Assembly (NCBI GenBank): GCA_900542625.1
Contig: UQOH01000085.1
Coordinates: 1-7,971, forward strand
From: an uncultured Fusobacterium sp.
Lineage (GTDB): Bacteria > Fusobacteriota > Fusobacteriia > Fusobacteriales > Fusobacteriaceae
DNA: 7,971 nt
Reading direction: 5' to 3'
How positions within the stretch are numbered: position 1 is the first letter of the stretch; each line of letters begins with the position of its first letter. Both the position numbers and the translations under genes were made by a program. Of the stretch, positions 7,201 to 7,971 are shown piece after piece. The notes under the pieces were generated by a model. It was not told the DNA's origin. It searched no databases and saw nothing but the letters and a program-made list of their open reading frames with translations.

Positions 7201-7971
7201 TACTGGATTTAATTATTCCATAGTTATTTATTTCACTTTTTTCTGCTGAAGCACTTTGTCCTGCTCCAGAAGAAATAATCAATCCGTAATTGTATGCTTT
7301 TGAATCTCCTATTGCAATATTTTGTATTATCTGTCCACTTCCTTTATTTGCAATAATACCATAGTTATATAAAGAAACATTTCCAGAATAAGTTTCTTGT
7401 CCACTATTAGCATTATTAGCTATTAATCCATAATTATATGCTTTTGAACCTTTTCCATCTGCTCTTTGTCCAGCTATCCCATTATTTTCAATAACTCCAT
7501 AATTATATATTTCTGATTGCTCTTTTTTTGCATATTGTCCTTGATTTCCATCATTATTAATAATACCGTAGTTATAAAGTTTTCCTTTAGCAATATTAAT
7601 AGTCTGTCCTTCTGCGCCTTTAAATGATATTGTTCCATGATTTACAAGAATCTCTATTCCATTTCCAGCTTTTTGGCTTTTATCACTTCCTGATATAACA
7701 TTTACAGTATCACTGCTTTTTAATTCCATTCCATATTGATAATTTGATTTTCCATCAATCTGTAAATCATTTTCAACTTTTGAAATTTCTACATTGTTTC
7801 CGTTATAGACTTTATCTATAAGCTTAGATGCTGAATCAACATTTGCTTTAAATAAATTTGGTTTATTAACTAATTCACTACTTGAAACTGTTCCTGTTCC
7901 ATCCCATAATCCTGTAATGCTTATCTCGCCATTTTCTGTAATAGTAAATTTTTCATCTGAAACTGGATTAA
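4208..7971 (-). CDS. Autotransporter (type Va secretion) with repeat passenger, 5' end outside window
   Basis: A self-secreting outer-membrane surface protein, probably an adhesin; its ligand cannot be told. The reading frame is open without a stop from 4208 through the right edge (80 codons beyond the Met at 7729), giving at least 1253 residues. That Met has no signal peptide after it and no correctly spaced ribosome site, so the true start lies outside. Counting from 7729: residues 28-50 are a degenerate first rung; 51-325 hold 12 tandem rungs with a Y-N-Y/F-G-I/V/L-I core, likely a beta-helix; two degraded rungs follow. The middle region is rich in Asp, Asn, Gly and Thr and contains an RTX-like G-G-A-G-N-D motif. 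A helical linker precedes the C-terminal beta-barrel (about 285 residues, encoded by roughly 4211-5065), with alternating hydrophobic strands and terminal I-S-Y-R-F, the aromatic end recognised by the BAM machinery. No Cys was seen in the visible part, typical of autotransporter passengers. Confidence 0.9.
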   Translation of the reverse strand, partial: NPVSDEKFTITENGEISITGLWDGTGTVSSSELVNKPNLFKANVDSASKLIDKVYNGNNVEISKVENDLQIDGKSNYQYGMELKSSDTVNVISGSDKSQKAGNGIEILVNHGTISFKGAEGQTINIAKGKLYNYGIINNDGNQGQYAKKEQSEIYNYGVIENNGIAGQRADGKGSKAYNYGLIANNANSGQETYSGNVSLYNYGIIANKGSGQIIQNIAIGDSKAYNYGLIISSGAGQSASAEKSEINNYGIIKSSNSGQSVNGINAKAYNYSIIEGSAGQNVSADNAKAYNFGIIANVGNYGQQVQSSATAEIYNYGLIQNTGSAGQYIIKGTGYNFGIIENGKSGQQISGADGGTAYNFGIIKNIESYAISATATNNNITSDGYNYGVIDFREIANTNIFQGNVENKGLVISETTLEKLSSNPSEYTGKNYGVVLDKDFALNKTGADEINGHVVKIDNGYTIGQEGIKDAGGTLQNANSPKDGITTGYIKDDSAAITENLEDKILTAVVTENSNLDTPVFTYDGGEVDKKTLVLTDTTVMGYFEKNGTLLNVANGDLFLAGDSVINAVKKDGTLDVATVNIGKDYTLSLAGDKATVTGKVAGEGKMALIASGAQNLEAALDEIILKNATTSEEITAIGGAEKNITDAAYNNLIANKVTLSFTDTYNDGVNKIDLGEDSVIGKKDSEEIKTVIDGSGSEDKMEISIGSIANVHGNVVLGGNDDVFNGGTTGERNPEYVIDGGAGNDKLALENIAAGGTYTKTAGNTYDLRTKDMEEISLGKGSWFVGDNAKISGAEGDYALNSDGQIFAEMNNKDGKFTTSLDNIADNGVNLTVNAKDGLKYIIGNDFKVSDKILQVENGYNVSDDTEVTAASIYSVSEDGKTLTLRTAQDLGIGHMESMYNAILNGIENPDNGLKDLVNGDNSEAKNLKEFMNHTTRNIEAYYTAGYIVTKNIADSFTSSIEEFTKKAGKGEWLAQGKYINSDTEFDGGNKVKGYDGDIDSAVAMVEYGVSDTTSYGVAFGGGDTEVEIQDGGDLSGDNYYVGAYMKHRTVGGIDLVGSVGFVKSDLDSTLKNSFGIKVGDTAFNGETYADGSADSDAVIVSLKGKKDYRISDSVILQPVLGARYTLVKQDTAKNPAMGFEVSAQDVTIVEGTAGLNLVKEFNLNSGKLGLFTGAEYTLSNASKYDDIKYSLFGTENLELENVEMADNKGTFHVGADYEHENGVGFNAKYEMMWSDEGDDSRITAGISYRF
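4211..5065 (-). other. Autotransporter beta-barrel domain (C-terminal translocator)
   Basis: The domain begins around G-K-G-E-W-L-A-Q-G-K-Y and ends with the gene. It alternates polar and hydrophobic residues in strands separated by Gly/Asp-rich turns, for example V-A-M-V-E-Y-G-V, Y-Y-V-G-A-Y-M-K, L-V-G-S-V-G-F-V and F-H-V-G-A-D-Y-E, and closes with I-T-A-G-I-S-Y-R-F. This matches the 12-stranded autotransporter barrel family. The preceding segment (about 5066-5290) is predicted helical and would plug or thread the barrel pore. Confidence 0.88.
5723..5815 (-). other. RTX-like glycine/aspartate motif in the passenger
   Basis: The protein reads L-G-G-N-D-D-V-F-N-G-G, then about 11 residues later I-D-G-G-A-G-N-D-K-L-A-L. 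The second block fits the G-G-x-G-x-D-x-L nonapeptide of calcium-binding RTX parallel beta-rolls; the first is a partial match. Two turns are too few for a full RTX beta-roll, so this may be a small calcium site or just a similar turn sequence in a beta-helix. Confidence 0.45.
6755..7579 (-). repeat. Twelve tandem coding repeats (about 23 residues each) in the autotransporter passenger
   Basis: Twelve units of 21-27 residues begin with x-Y-N-Y/F-G-I/V/L-I. Position by position, the first Tyr is kept in 11 of 12 (one Asn), the Asn in 12, the aromatic in 12 (9 Tyr, 3 Phe), the Gly in 11 (one Ser) and the last Ile in 12. Units 1-10 also carry a G-Q pair about 8-10 residues after the core Gly; units 11 and 12 have lost it. 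A weaker unit, L-V-N-H-G-T-I with G-Q, precedes them (7580-7648), and V-E-N-K-G-L-V and K-N-Y-G-V-V follow. At DNA level each unit has a CCATAGTTATA-like core on the + strand. Such regular units with ladder-forming Asn and aromatics fit one turn each of a beta-solenoid. Confidence 0.85.

Noticed and set aside
6755..7579. CRISPR array
   Set aside because: The repeat is coding, imperfect and in frame with an autotransporter; there are no constant-length identical repeats with unique spacers and no cas genes.

Overview
The window is strongly AT-rich and looks like chromosomal DNA of a Gram-negative, low-GC anaerobe. Fusobacterium or a close relative is the best guess. The clues are a Firmicute-like fruR-fruK-fruA operon with strong AGGAGG-type ribosome sites, next to a large outer-membrane autotransporter ending in a classic beta-barrel (last residues S-Y-R-F). 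This assignment is an inference from gene content and composition; the species cannot be read from the window.

Left part (1-3796, + strand): a 297-base promoter region is followed by three tightly packed genes. They encode a DeoR-family repressor (FruR), 1-phosphofructokinase (FruK) and a complete fructose PTS permease with IIA, IIB and IIC domains on one chain (FruA). Together they take up fructose as fructose-1-phosphate, phosphorylate it to fructose-1,6-bisphosphate for glycolysis, and control their own expression, probably by FruR sensing fructose-1-phosphate. Gaps are 2 bases (fruR-fruK) and a 1-base overlap (fruK-fruA), so one transcript is expected. A good sigma-70-type promoter (TTGATT, 17-base spacer, TATCAT) lies just before fruR, surrounded by GAAAG repeats and a palindrome on the -10 box that are candidate operator elements.

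Middle (3797-3900): a long, near-perfect hairpin with A and T runs on its two sides serves as a shared bidirectional terminator for the two convergent transcription units.

Right part (3901-7971, - strand): a type Va autotransporter gene enters from the right edge and is followed 10 bases later by a small HU/IHF-family DNA-binding protein gene. The autotransporter frame stays open to the window edge, so its start and signal peptide are not visible. The visible 1253 residues comprise a passenger with at least 12 tandem rungs of about 23 residues carrying a Y-N-Y/F-G-I-I core and usually a G-Q pair, a middle region with a short RTX-like glycine/aspartate motif, a helical linker and a C-terminal beta-barrel. 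The most interesting part of the window is this repeat passenger and its coupling to a DNA-binding protein gene. The fructose operon is conventional.
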